Assembly (NCBI RefSeq): GCF_037975245.1
Contig: NC_092571.1
Span: forward strand, 6,284,001-6,348,000
Direction: 5' to 3'
Length of the DNA: 64,000 nucleotides
Source: Apostichopus japonicus
Taxonomy: Eukaryota; Echinodermata; Holothuroidea; Aspidochirotida; Stichopodidae
The notes below the pieces were generated by a model. That model saw only the letters and a list, made by a program, of their open reading frames with translations. It made no database searches and had not been told where the DNA came from. Of this stretch, positions 12,205-27,100 are shown in pieces; within the stretch, counting starts at the first letter, position 1; each line of letters opens with the position of its first letter. The position numbers and the translations under genes are program-made.

Positions 12205-13904
12205 CTGGCATTTCTACTAGTCTGGCTCTTTGCTTATGAGGAATAGTTTAATTAGTTCAGCTTTTGTGACTGATAAAAATCAAAATAGTGTGAAAAATCT
12301 GCATAAATCATGGCATAAATTATATAGTCCAATCATTGACATACAACAATAACACACAGCCAGGCAATCATTTAGGGACATATGTGATAAATTATCAATA
12401 TCTGCCTGTTGTAGCAACTGTTTCCTTTTCTTGATTGATTACTCCCTGCAGGTTTGGTGAGATTCATGAAGATATTTAGCTTGTTAAGGAATGCCCAACT
12501 GATAAGTGTACTGTAACAATGTACCTGGTGCCTGCTGGTGTTCCTGTAATGGGTCCTTGTATACTTTGCATGCTATTAATTTAAGAATTACATAAAAGGC
12601 TAATCCTGAGAAATTCTTCACAATGGCCGAACATTGTCTTCAGGTATCACATTTTCCGGTTATTGGTAACAATGCATTGTCTGGTCCATTATATTTAGTT
12701 GTTTTACTTTCATCCTTTGAAATATGTAATTCTATAAGGATTTAAATAGGAATTAGCATCACAGTCTATTTTTTTATTGTCTTTTCCATTGCCTTTGAAT
12801 CAACCTATTAAATTTACCCAACATGCTGCCGGAACATAAATATTGAAGAACAATCTTTTACACATTGAACAGAAATAACATTTCATGCTATAAAATAAAT
12901 AAATTGAAAACATGCAATTATCTTGAATTAGCTTATTAAATTTTGTCTAATTGTTTAACATGAAAATGAATACTGCATTTGCTTGGTAACAGGGGATATT
13001 GGTGTGGTGATTTAGCCTGCAGTAACTAATAAGTTACGGTACACTGACTGGTTACCTAAGCACACTGCGGTGGTATATCACTCAGTAGGAGGGACTAGAA
13101 CAGTTTGTTTATTTATCGTCTGTTTAAAGAGTAATCGTATGAATCTGGGAGTCGGATATATACCTTAGAAAATAGATGTAGAATAATTTACTTCATGTTT
13201 TTGTGTCTTTATTCATACAACTGAACATGACAATTGGTTTTTGTGTTTTTCAATGGGTTTGGTGAATAGCTGCACCTTTTACTGCCTATTCCCCTTGTTT
13301 TCTTGCCTCAGAACTTGCTTTCAAAATCTGTCTGTATGAAGTGGTGTGATGCATTAGATGGAAATATGATTTCTCGAGATGGGTGATGCTGACAGGTGTG
13401 ACACTTGGCATTTGGCTTCCCTATAATTAGTATGAGTTCCAAGTGTTTTTTGTGGGGTCAAAAGTTATGTCAGGTTAGCAGATGGCAAAGGTGAAAATCT
13501 TAAAATTCTGTATCTCAAGAACCATTACCGACCTGGACAAGATTTGTATATTTTATTGTATTTGTGCCATTTGCTGGCAACCCTTCCAGACCAAGCAAGT
13601 TTAATTCAAACCTGAGATTATTATTAATGTTACAAACATATCTTTTTAGGTTTTTCTTTTCACCATGTGTAGAGTAATTACAATTGAACTAAATATTACT
13701 TATATTGAACATTTAGTCACACCAAAGCCACTTGGAAGCTACTTGTAAATTGGTCCACTCGAATGCTAAAACCATGCCAATGATGTGAATTTAGCAATGG
13801 TCAAAACTGGAAATATATTATGTACAGTGTTACATGAAATATTCAAATGTGAAATGTGGCAAGGAATTACAAAGTCATTTGGCCTTCTTGGTTTCTGAAA
13901 CTGA

Positions 13905-14153
13905 AAATGGGTGTCAAACATGAGAAAGAAAGAGTGATTTCATCTGTCGTATGTATTTTCTGTTCGTAGAACACTCCATAATGTAAAGCACTGCTGTTCC
14001 CTCACAGTCTGCTTTGAATACTTCAACATTGGATGTTAATTAACAAAGTGTCAGGCAACCATGATTAAAGAACTGCTGGACTGTCACGCCTAATCAGGTT
14101 TTGCCAGGCAATGATAGGTTGCTTGAGGATCAATACAATTGCTTGCTGCCATA
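13905..14153 (+). repeat. direct duplication, copy A
   Basis: Highly similar to 14788-15028. Shared landmarks are GTCAAACATGAGAAAGAAAG, TTCTGTTCGTAGAACACTCC and GGACTGTCACGCCT. The copies differ by scattered substitutions and a small gap near TTAATTAA. Confidence 0.85.
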
Positions 14154-14787
14154 AATTAATTAAGCGAAATTTTGAATTTCTGGCCCCCTCCAAGTCACCC
14201 AGGGAAGTACCTGGGCACGAAAACCAAACTACCGAATGACTGATCCGCTCTCAACCCCAGTCCCCTTGCATTAAGACTGACTGTGTGATCATCGTCAGGT
14301 ATGTGTCACTATTCCCCTCGAAAGGGAACAGATACTACACATGATCTCAGCCAAAAGGCCACATCTCTACCTTTGAAAACCTGTTCACATCACTTTTCGC
14401 GGCCAAGACTAATGCATGGTCAGAGTGAAAGACCTGCTCGAAGAAACATTGAAGTTGGTAGAGGTCAAAGGTCATTTGAAGTAAAAGTAAGTCAAAGTCT
14501 GTTGAAAATCTTGTAAACATGATAAGCCTGAAAGCCGAGCTTGATGAACTTCATACGCAGTATGTTTGTGAACTTAAGTGTGTACACGATCCATATTGTT
14601 GATTGTGTAGGGCAAAGGTCATGTGAGACCAACAGTAGTGAAATTCTGAAAATCTTGTCACATGATAAGTCAATATTTATATGACAAATGTTATGAATGT
14701 TATACTTGATATGTTGGTTCACCTCAGTGAGTGCAAACCACATCACTTCTTGGTTTCTGTTGGCTGTCAAAATGGAGGTCAAACACA

Positions 14788-15028
14788 GAAAATGGATGTC
14801 AAACATGAGAAAGAAAGAGTGATTACGTCTGTCATATGTATTTTCTGTTCGTAGAACACTCCAAAATGTAAAGCACTACTGTTCCCTCAAAGTCTGCTTT
14901 GAATACTTTAACATTGGATGTTAATTAAAGGCAACCATGATTAAAGAGCTGCTGGACTGTCACGCCTGATCAGTGTTTGCCAGGCAATGATAGGTTGCTT
15001 GAGGATCAATACAATTGCTTGCTTCCAT
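14788..15028 (+). repeat. direct duplication, copy B
   Basis: Second copy of the block at 13905-14153, about 0.9 kb downstream in the same orientation. Unknown repeat family; no coding potential. Confidence 0.85.
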
Positions 15029-18000
15029 TAATTGAGTGAGAGAAATACTACTCCCACCAAGTGATATCAGTCAATATCAGATTCTATGGCATAACTTGGT
15101 CATACATACAGAGCTATCAGGAAATGTGTCACTTGCTCCTTAAGGATGCTGTTCTTTCTTCCAATCCCCCCTCCCCTCCCCCCACACCCTATTAAAGAAA
15201 TCGATGGAATCCGTTGGTCACAAAGGAATGCTTGTGAGACAGCTTAACGTTCCATACTTACAAACTGCAAGAGTCGTAAAAGATTTATGGACTCTTGCAG
15301 ATGATTCATTTTCATGAAAGTAGTAACTCTGTCAAACTGAGGGACCATGACATACATATGTATGGCTGCTTTGTTGGCAATTCAAAAGTCACAGACATTG
15401 GGATTTCATCAACCTTACAGCATTGTAGTAATTTAAACTGCATCAGAGGGTCATCACCTTGTGTCAACCATATGAGCTGTGAAGTAAAAACAGATATGTA
15501 CATTTAAAACATGAGAACAAAGTAATGAATGGTGTGAGCAAGGACACATGACTACTTTCTGACCATGAAATTACTCAAACAGTAACTGTAAAATATGGAA
15601 TATGGCAAGTCATCACTCTATATTATGATATTAAAATACTATACACTGTAAACTATATCTGAATAGTTGCAATCAAACGAAAAACAAAACTAAAACGAAA
15701 AACTACTTATTGTAACCAGAGTTGGGTAACGACCTTCTCTGAGGTTACTTGCCATGTTTGGAAAATTAAGACTAGAATCCAAGTAGCCAAATTCAAAGAG
15801 AATTTTTTAAACACACATTCTATGAAACACGGTACACCCATAGAAGAAATAGTATCATGTACACACACAGTAACAAGATTTCATATTTTGATGATCAAGC
15901 AGTGTACTACCTCCACTGTGCCATAAACTGGAAAGTCCAAAAAACAATTTTAGGCTTCTTTTTGGTAAATTTAAAGCAAATATAGAACTCTGTTCCAGTT
16001 GCTCAAATAACTTGAATAAACAGCTGATCCCTAACAAAGGGGTCTTATACTCATTATGGGCAAGTTGCATACCCTGGTAACATTTGTGAACATTCTCCTT
16101 ATTGAGATCATGTTTACAAAGTTTCAAGTTTTGCCATCATCTCTATTTTAAATGACCTTTGATCTCTACCAAAAACAAGAAAACTTTTGTGAGTCATTAG
16201 TACAATCAAGGATGATTGTATACACTTTGTCAAATTTACCATTCTTGCTGGATGCAGTTTGAATGATTGACCTGTACTAAACACACAAGGTAATTAGATG
16301 CTAGGGTCTGAATTAACTTTTCTATTTCAAGGGATCTTTTGAGAAATTGAAAGGCTTTTTTGTGGCTTTTGAAGGCTTACTTTTTCCCATGTGCTCTATA
16401 GTTGGAGCAAGTGTAATGTTACCAGTAGTTTTACTAGCTTAGTTGTCTATAAAATCTCAGTTGGGCCATGCCCAGTCAAGGCCGGGGCAACTCCCTAAAG
16501 TTTGGAGTCTAGTACATGTGGCCTGCTGACTCCGAGAAGAGCCGCGACTCGTTCTTCATGCAACACAATGACCGAAAAAGAATTCAGAAGAAGGCCCTTA
16601 GTACTCAGGGATCATAATTGCTTTCACACTAAAATACAAAAGTGAGAGAACTTCCTGACTTAATGCATGATACTTTTCTCCATATTATGTGTTTCACAAC
16701 TAACCAAATATTAACAATGGTCATTTATCAACAATCGTTTGCCTAGCAATTGCTCAATTGCGGAAACAACAGTACAGTGTACCCTGTCATAGGACAAATA
16801 TAAATGCATTTTCCATAGATTGAAATCCCCTGCTCTACAGACCGACAAAATTCTGCAAAATCACATAACTTTCTTACTACTGGAACCTGGATATTCCAAG
16901 TTTTGGCTATACAAATTCAATGAAGTTGTGACCAATTAGTCTTTTATAGCCTATAGGTTAAGAATCAAAGTGCCTTTCACACTTTTTTGTAACCCTTTTA
17001 GTAATAAACTTTTAATCATGAGGTAATTTCCAAGGTGGTTAGGCTTTATTGCGTCCTATTCTCACAATGGTTGGATAGTACTGATTTGTTGATACAGATA
17101 ATTAAAAAAAGGTTTCATATCAGCTGAGCGATGCACCTTAGATCATGATCTACTTGTTGAGGGAATTTCTTACATGACATGGGTAATACTTTGCAATATG
17201 TACCATTTCTTTTGAGCGTTTAAAGATGTTTGCTGTCCTTTGATATGTGATTTTCCCAAAACACTTCAGATACTGACTCTGAGTGTAGGTTGAGTATGGG
17301 TATGATTTTGAATGCGTAAGAGATCGGCTTCATCTCAAGACAGTTGTAATGGAGAGAAACCATGGAATGTTGGTGCATGATCATTCAGTGACATACATAT
17401 AAGCTATTCATGGTGTATGAACTACTGTATATTAATTTGCCAGAATATGCTAATCAATGGCCATGTTTTGTTTCTTTTCCGAATCCCCTTTATGTATCCT
17501 ATAGCCACAACATACAGTAGGATATCTCTTGACACAGTCCATGATAGTTGCACATGGCTCTATACAGAGGCCACTGCACAATATCAGTAGGCGATTTGAT
17601 TGATGCTCTGCAAGTGGACCATAGCCTCTAATGGTGAAACAGGGATCACTTTTACCAGATGTATTTACAGTGCTGCCAGATACTCACTATGGGAAAGCCA
17701 CCTGCAAAGGATGCCATGTATCAACAACTTGTCCCCCCCTCCCCCCCCCAACTCTTGAGATAGCAAGTTTACATGAATTTCAGTTTTGGCCTCACTTTAC
17801 TATAGACCTATTGACATGCAGATATAGATTTATTGCTGCCTACAGTAAGTAACAAGCCAAAGTTCAATACACTGAAATGTTAGGAGACTTCACACACACA
17901 CCCTCACATACATGCTATAATGACGGTAAAGGTACCTTTGCTTTAGATTGCCTTAATATGCAGTATGTATGGCATGGAAATAACCTCACTCCTTTCATAG

Positions 18001-18102
18001 ATGATGTAGCATTAAGGGCCCTGTTGAAGATGTCACATCAACGACTTTATACTTCATTACTTATAGTATTATGATAACAAATAATTAAATTGTGAGGTAA
18101 AA

Positions 18103-21100
18103 CTAACACACAGTAAAGAATACCTGTGGGTCCAGAGATGAATTATTAAAGCACTTACATTGCTTGGGTATTCTCAGAGGCTCATTGTCTTGTACTGTGC
18201 ACTCGTGTAGTTTCCCTCTAAAATAATAACGTACTTTAAGACTTTTGTCTTCACCAATGCATGGATCATAGAATCCTGGCAAGCTGGTCTGAAATGAAAA
18301 TTATATTATTAGAGAAAAATGGAAATGCATAGACATGTTAATCTTATCAAAGGGATAACTCTCGAAACAATTCATGCCTGTTGTTTGCGATAAGGATCAT
18401 TCGTGCCTCCATGAACTTTTTGTTCTTAAATTCTTAGTAAATATGAAAATTATGTATACTTAAATTCAATTGATACTTTCTCACATTAGATATAAACATT
18501 ATTTGTCTATGTACAATCTGTTAAACTTTAAGAATTATGCACAAAAGTTCAGCTTAAATGTTCATTTTGACATTGAAGAGCAAACAAATATAGCACAGTA
18601 TTAAATTCATATACTCAATGAAGTTACAATAAATGATTGCCATATGTGCAGCAACAAACATTCATCCAGATTGCAGAAATATTAACATTAAACTGATGTG
18701 TTGTTCTTAAAATAATTTAATTATAAGTTATTTATGGATAACCGGCACGGAAGTACTGAGTCTCAACTCATATTTCCTGCAAATACATAACATAAAAAAA
18801 TGTATCTATGTTTTATAAAGTAATGGAGAAGTATTCAGAACTAAAGAAATCACTCCCTGGTGATTAGTACAACTTAATTGCATTGACAAAAATGACATAA
18901 ATATTTGAATATTTCTACCAGCAGTTGCTCTACCTTTGATACATCTGTGAGCAGTAGCTTAGAGTCCTTCACTTGACATTGTAGTGGTATGGTTACATCA
19001 ATAACACTAATGTTATCTGGTCCATCTGCAGTGACATCTGAAACTAATTTGCCGTACCAGGCCTTCTCAAGAATCAAGCCTTGCCTGGAAGTTTCAACTT
19101 CTCTGTTCCTTTGAACTACATCTTGCATAAGCCTTATCTGAAAAAGAGCATGAAAGTATACCCTATCAGTGAAGGAAGATTGCATGGGCTACAGAGGGTA
19201 TATAAATAGAGTATGTAAGTAAACCCTATCAGTAAAGGAAGATTGCATGGGCTACAGACAGTATATAAATAAGAGTGTGTAAGTATACCCTATCAGTGAA
19301 GGAAGATTGCATGGGCTACAGACAGTATATAAATAAGAGTGTGTAAGTATACCCTATCAGTGAAGGAAGATTGCATGGGCTACAGAGGGTATATAAATAG
19401 AGTATGTAAGTAAACCCTATCAGTGAAGGAAGATTGCATGGGCTACAGAGGGTATATAAATAGAGTATGTAAGTAAACCCTATCAGTGAAGGAAGATTGC
19501 ATGGGCTACAGAGGGTATATAAATAGAGTATGTAAGTAAACCCTATCAGTTAAGGAAGATTGCATGGGCTACAGAGGGTATATAAATAAGAGTGTGTAAG
19601 TATACCCTATCAGTGAAGGAAGATTGCATGGGCTACAGAGGGTATATAAATAGAGTATGTAAGTAAACCCTATCAGTGAAGGAAGATTGCATGGGCTACA
19701 GACAGTATATAAATAAGAGTGTGTAAGTATACCCTATCAGTGAAGGAAGATTGCATGGGCTACAGAGGGTATATAAATAGAGTATGTAAGTAAACCCTAT
19801 CAGTGAAGGAAGATTGCATGGGCTACAGACAGTATATAAATAAGAGTGTGTAAGTATACCCTATCAGTGAAGGAAGATTGCATGGGCTACAGAGGGTATA
19901 TAAATAGAGTATGTAAGTATACCCTATCAGTTAAGGAAGATTGCATGGGCTACAGAGGGTATATAAATAGAGTATGTAAGTATACCCTATCAGTTAAGGA
20001 AGATTGCATGGGCTACAGAGGGTATATAAATAGAGTATGTAAGTAAACCCTATCAGTTAAGGAAGATTGCATGGGCTACAGACAGTATATAAATAAGAGT
20101 GTGTAAGTATACCCTATCAGTGAAGGAAGATTGCATGGGCTACAGAGGGTATATAAATAGAGTATGTAAGTAAACCCTATCAGTTAAGGAAGATTGCATG
20201 GGCTACAAACAGTATATAAATAAGAGTGTGTAAGTATACCCTATCAGTGAAGGAAGATTGCATGGGCTACAGTCAATATATAAATAGAGTATGTAAGTTT
20301 ACCCTATCAGTGAAGGAAGATTGCATGGGCTACAAACAGTATCAAAACAGAGTATGTAAGTATACCCTATCAGTGAAGGAAGATTGCATGGGCTACAGAC
20401 AGTATATAAATAAAATAGCTACTGAATGCATTGCACGGTTTTCCCTGATCTGTACTTGACTGTAACACTCCTGAGCTACTAAATTTATGCATTGGACGGT
20501 TTTCCCTGATCTGTAATTGAATGTAACACCACTGAGCTACAGAATGTACTGCATGGATGCCACTGATTAATAGCTTCATACAAATGACAAGCTCCACAAA
20601 CTTCTCAACCTCACTATTGGTATATGCGCATGCGATGTGTGAAATCTGACAATGTTATCTCATGATATCACTGTTTATACAAAGCTCAACATGTTCATTT
20701 GCTTACTGTCTATGACCTTTGATCTCATAAAAGAAAAAGAATGATTACCACAAGGGTATTATATTGTAAAGAATGTAACTTTAGGGAATGCACACTGTTA
20801 CAATTTTGGAATTCCATAAACAATTTTATCATGTCCAGTTCTATCTGAACCTGGCAAGTCATGACTTTACTAGTAGATAAGGAATCTGTCAGTCACATGC
20901 AGGCTTGAGTTATCCATGTTACATTAGCACAGACCATTACAAAAGTGTTCAGTCAAGTGTGTCAGTCCCAACTTGGTCAGTGCTGAACTTGGTACCTTGT
21001 ATTACTAAGGTACATTATTATCTTTTGTTTACATGCAATGCTCATTTTAAAAAGTCAGCAACCATGTAAAGTGGTTACTGCAAGATGCCTGAGGTCATAA

Positions 21101-24100
21101 ACCTGTGTGATATGTCTAAACATGGCTTTAGATGCTCTACAGAGATGTGTGCTTAATGCACAGATTGTTGGGTTAGAGAGTTTTACAAGCCAAGGTGTCA
21201 TACACACACATGCAAGCTATCACCATCCAATAGGTTAATTTTGCTATCCTAAGGAATAAAGAATGAACCTTCTATTCCCTGTACTTAGTATTGCTGCATA
21301 CCAAGTATGACATCTATCCAAGTTGCCATATTCAGAAACACAATTTCATGCTGGCTTCCTACAAAATTTGACATCCAATGCGGACACAACCACATATGTA
21401 TGAGGAATCATAACTGGAACAGTAGCAGTTATCATTAAACCAGAGCAAAGAAAAATAAACCATCTCCAATGCGAGCGCAACCACATATGTATGAGGAATC
21501 ATGACTGGAACAGTAGCAGTAATCATTAAACCAGAGCAAAGAAAAATAAACCATCTCCAATGCAGACACAACCACATATGTATGAGGAATCATAACTGGA
21601 ACAGTAGCAGTTATCATTAAACCAGAGCAAAGAAAAATAAACCATCTCCAATGCGAACGCAACCACATATGTATGAGGAATCATGACTGGAACAGTAGCA
21701 GTTATCATTAAACCAGAGCAAAGAAAAATAAACCATCTCCAATGCAGACACAACCACATATGTATGAGGAATCATAACTGGGACAGTAGCAGTTATCATT
21801 AAACCAGAGCAAAGAAGAATAAACCATCTCACCTCTGTTTCTGCTTCTTGTTTTCTTCTTTCTCTCTCAGCCGTATTACTTGCTCGTTGCTTTTCTAATT
21901 CACTAAAAAAATATATATATATATATTTATATATTGATCCATGCAACCAATCATAAATATTTATCTGGGATCAGCTGATGACCCAAGCTTCAAAAAAGTC
22001 TGGAGCAACGAGAAGCATGAATTCAAAAATACATTAGGACCACATAATACATCCGAAGTTCTCAAGTACTTTTGCTTTTTGCAAATTGAAAATGATATCT
22101 TTGAGAGGCTCGAAGTGGCCTGCAGACCGCCTATTTTATAATCCCTTTATAAGCTGTGCTGTAAAAATGCAAGCTTTGTTTCACTGTAATCAACCTTTAT
22201 ATTTATATCACATAATTTATTGTCTATTTGTGATTCGTCTCAGTGATAAGGATTTCAAGGGATAGTTCCAAACTTGATGGCTCCTTCTATTGCTAAGATT
22301 GTGCACAAATTTGTGATGCCATAAATGGGCAACAAATCAAAGCTGTCATTGTATGTCACAGATGCAATAAGGACACCTCCATAATAGTAATCATTCATTG
22401 ATGTGACGAATTTACTTGATCACACCCTTACATATATGCAGTAGCAGGTTTGCCCATATATGGCATACTACGAATTATTGCACGGTGCATTCAAATGATG
22501 CATTTCCTAATAATAAGATAAACTGCAATATTTTCTATCTAAACCAAGGAACAAGGCATGCAGATTGGATCAGTGGGATTTCCTTCACAAACCCTGTATT
22601 ACATAAATGTTAAATCTCAGCCCTTTGATCTATTAAAGTAATTACCTTTCCTTCTGCTTCTTCAAGAATGGTGTCACAATGACAGCTTTGACAAAGAAAT
22701 ATATTGCTATAGGTGCTAGGGTTCCATATAAAATTGCCTGAGGACAAATTTCTTGAGAGAGGTGGACTGGAAATAGGAAAACCTGGTTGGCTCGAACCAG
22801 TCTGTGGATATATGAAGAGAATAAAACACATTACAATGAGAACACAAGATGGCAAACCATGGAGTTGCAGATCTCATCTCCTTCATGACTATACCCTGGC
22901 ATCCTAACTTTGCTAAACAGTATGCCATTTCTTCACACAGTTAGTTTGCACTTAAACAGACTTACAGTGTAGGAGTTTGCGACACTTTTTCGCAAAGCAT
23001 AGGCCACTTTGACCTACATTGACCTTGAACTGTAGCAACCATGTAAGTTCTATTTTAATATTTGTCTGATAATTCTCTACACATATTGTGGTTTAATGAT
23101 ATTTCCTACATGTTGACAAGCAGAAAAAAGGCTGAAACCCAATGTATATTAACCTCTGACATCATCAATCATGCAGGCACAACTTTAAATGATCAGGCAC
23201 CTACACACTAAGTTTGAACATGATCGAACATACGGTTTAGGAGTTTGCGACACACCTCTTCTAAAATTTTAGACCATTTTGACCTACAGTACATTCCACT
23301 TTGACCTTAACCCTTAAGAACCACTATTTTAAAATGCATGTCCCATTATTCTCTACATTTCTTATGGTTTAATGATTTTCAAACATACTGACTAGCAGGT
23401 AATGGTTAGAAAAGTTAACCGGGTATTTGACCTTTGACATCACAATCACGCAGGTATGAGTTTTGGCACCTACCCACCAGCTTTGAACGTTATCATACTT
23501 GGAATTTAGACCAAATTAACGTTTGACTCCGACCCTTAACATTTAAATCTGTCCTATTTTAATAATTGTCCCATCATTCTTGATATATCATGTGGTATAT
23601 TGACCTTTTTTTATAAGTGGACAAGCAGAAAATGTCTAAAAACCAATTTTTAGGTTTCTTGACATTTGACATCATATATCATGCAAGCATGATGTTATAT
23701 GGTCATGCACCTACTCATCAAGTTTGAACTTGATCAGACTAACGATCTAGGAGGAGTTTGTGACACACTTATTGCTCACACACACTTCCTGACATTTCTG
23801 ATGTGGGGTGAAGTACAATATCTCATCTCCCTATACATTACATGTATGATGTAGGGAGATGAGATAAGAATACAAGAAAAACCAAATGAATTGTGTCCCA
23901 AACACTAGTACTTCAAAAGAAATATTTACTGATGATGGAATACAGTCTCCTTTTCCAAATGTTCATATAATATCATAAGATTGGACTACAAAAGCATTCA
24001 CCATAGATGTATCTAAGCCTACAAAACATCTAATTCAAGAGGAATTACTGTCAGGGAGTGGGTGAGGAGGGTTGACAAGGGAGGAGACTCCAGATGGATT

Positions 24101-27100
24101 CCATTTACATGAGTGACCTGAAAAGAACACCTCCATTGATGATCTAATTAGCTGCTCCTTGACATTCAGGCATTCCCTTATTGATGTGCACTGTTATCAT
24201 ACAGTGTGATGTACCTTGAGGCTTAATCAAATAAGTGGAGCTTAAGACTACATGTCTGTTCAAGCGATGGCACAAAGTCTGCTTGCGAGATATAGCCATG
24301 AATTGCAACCAATCTTATGTTTTCACTGCAATATTCTCCAGAAGACCTCTGACATATATCCTGTACTGTGTCATAAATTCCTAAATTGATGGGCAATATT
24401 ATAATACACGGTGATAGAAAAGCAACCTTCCTGAGGCTCTACCTTAATTTTGAAGTTGAGATGGTGTGTTCAGAAATGACACATGTGCTGCAACCAAGTT
24501 TCATTTACACTGGAACATGGTCAAGATGACCTCCAACCTACAGTATTTTTCGCTGCTGTTGATTGTGCCACTTCACAAACTGACTTGTTCAGATCTAGCT
24601 TGCTAAAAATGTGAGCCAACCTTTATGAAAGCTGCAGGTTGGAATCATTCTTCCTTTTGGTTGCTAATAACTTCATATGACCTCTGACAACAAAGGGTTA
24701 GGGGGGTTAGGTACAATTTATTTTACCCCATTAGTAACTGTACTTACATTGGTTGAATTAAATTAAAGCTCACCCTACCAAGATGATCTGTTTAAAACAT
24801 TGCACATTTTTTCCAAAATGATCTAAAAAATTATGCACTTACCTCATACTCTTGAACAACTTATGCACCCAATCCCTTGCTATACTCCATTGGTTATGCA
24901 AATTGAACTAAAAACTATAAGGCTTTGGTTCTCATTATGAAGACACCTGATATAGGCTGTAAGATTAATCTCAAATTCCCTGTTTGATATATCATGTTTA
25001 TTAGGTTTTCAAGGCTTTGACCTCTGATGACCTCAACTGGCTTTTGACCTCTATAAAAACAAAACAGCTCATCTTCTAAATATGGGGCCACCACATCCTA
25101 ATTTGAGGTACACCCAAGATTCCATTCTGGAGATATGTTGAAGAGATTTGAATCTTTGACCTCTGATGACCCCTTTAATCAAGTATAGTTTTATTGAACT
25201 CTAAGTGGAGAAACCACAGACAAATTTTGTAATAACATTTTCCCTTCTCAAGTTGTTGGTTTTAACAATTGACCACAAATGAACTTTGATCTTCACTATA
25301 ACCAATCCATGTTCTCAAATCAATACGAGGCATCCTCATACAAACTTGAGGTTCATCCAAGTTTCCCTTCTTGAGATTGTAAACAATAGAATGTACACAA
25401 AGGCAGTATAAACCCAGTGATACCACTAAATAAGCTGCTTCATATTTTCACCAACCAGAGAGGCTTTGGGACAAGGTTGCACAGATGCTCAGCAGGGAAT
25501 AAGAAACTGAAAAGTAGCATCATCTACAGCTAAACTCAGAGAAGAATAAACTAACCTTATCTTGAGGGTTACACCCATAGGAACTCCTACAGCAATCTTT
25601 GCTCCTAATCTGCTGTGAGTCGATACCTTCTTGTCTCCTCCGTATTCTATGTAGGTACCAAAGACACTAGCTCTGTAGAACAACAGAAAGGGCAAAGAAT
25701 GGTTCACCTGTCCACAAAATCATCTCACATTAATAGGCAAGTATCATACTACAATTGGTATGAATTTTTTCATTTTGTTTGTTTATGAGTCAATACCAGT
25801 TCCTTGGGGTAGTTTTATGAGGACTACTGCATGACCCTCTTATGGGAAAGTAATATTGGACTAAGTGAACTGGCAAACCATCATACTGCAACCTCTTGTG
25901 CTTGCAGGCTTGTACCAATATTGATCTTTGTAGGATTCTGGCTGCATTCTTTACTACTTCAAACTATGCACTGCTCTTATAAACAATACATTCATGAATC
26001 AACTTTAATAGAACCATTTGTCACATGTTTATTCAAACAGGAAGTAAAACAAACAAACAACAAAGTATTTAAGGTAAGTGCTTCGATTAAGTACAATTGT
26101 GGGGATGTCTTAAATCTTTTCCTAATATAACTCAAAGTATTTCTAATTGGTAGCAGTCAAAACTTTCTTGATCTGCTCCGCAAGTTTCTATTAGTTCTGA
26201 TTTGTACTCTGTGACACTTACTTGATTGTTCCAGTCAATTGTGCATCATGTCCCGGAAACTTCTGAGTGTATGAGGCAAGTACAAATGTGTTTGGTAATC
26301 CAAGCTGTATCTGTCCAGTGAAACGGTTACTGCTAGTGTCCCTCATTACAGTGGCATTCATTGAAGATTGCATACCCCACTTCCAGGTCAAATATCCAAC
26401 AGTCTGTTTGTCTAATTGACGGCTAGCCACTGTGCCAAAAAAAATATAATCAAAATAAGGAGAAAGAAAAGAAACAAAGGTTCCAAATGTTTCTGGGTAA
26501 CAGCACTTTATTACTGATGCATAAACCACTTGTATATAACCAACGACAATATTCTTACATAAACAGGCACAGTAATCCATTGTTACTTTGATGAGATGCC
26601 ATTTGACAATAGTCATCACAAACACATTCTACCAATCACATTGTCTTGTTACAAAATGTTAAATTTTGTGGCAAATGTTTATTTCCCTGATATTTCTGGT
26701 ACTTCCATTAATCATCTCCATCCATTGATGATAGCTCATCTCAGGCACCTGATCACCCTTTCAAATACTTGTTGTGAATGAAGTTGCAGCTTTTGAAAAT
26801 CAATGACAAAACTAATATTTCCCAGTACACACATTTAAAATGTAACCAAATTAAAATGGCCAAAAACACTTTACAACGACTCCTTCAGGTCAAGAACTCT
26901 GGTTCCTGCAAGGTTTCAATATGTGAGGCAACATTTCACCCTTTGCCAGCCGTGTGCTAAAAGGTACACTAGTAATGGCATATCCGTGTACAAACAAAGT
27001 TTTCAGAAAAGAGGTCTTACAAATTTTCAGAAAATCTAACCGTACAATTATATTATACCTTTGAAAAGAGTAATTGAGAAACATTAGTATGAACATTAGT

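Larger units (their letters stand above)
12100..18102. other. intergenic region, no gene seen
   Basis: The sequence is AT-rich with only short, unconvincing open frames. It holds dispersed-repeat fragments of the AGGTCA type (about 13310-13560 and 14440-14720, with a perfect AGGTCAAAGGTCA at 14462-14474; a reverse-orientation variant at 16153-16165) and a duplicated ~245-bp block. Two C-rich tracts lie at 15161-15188 and 17731-17750. No RNA gene is recognised. Confidence 0.6.

Noticed and set aside
15295-15507. 70-codon frame in the intergenic region
   Set aside because: An equally long frame is open on the other strand (15312-15503), no splice partners, no recognisable motif.
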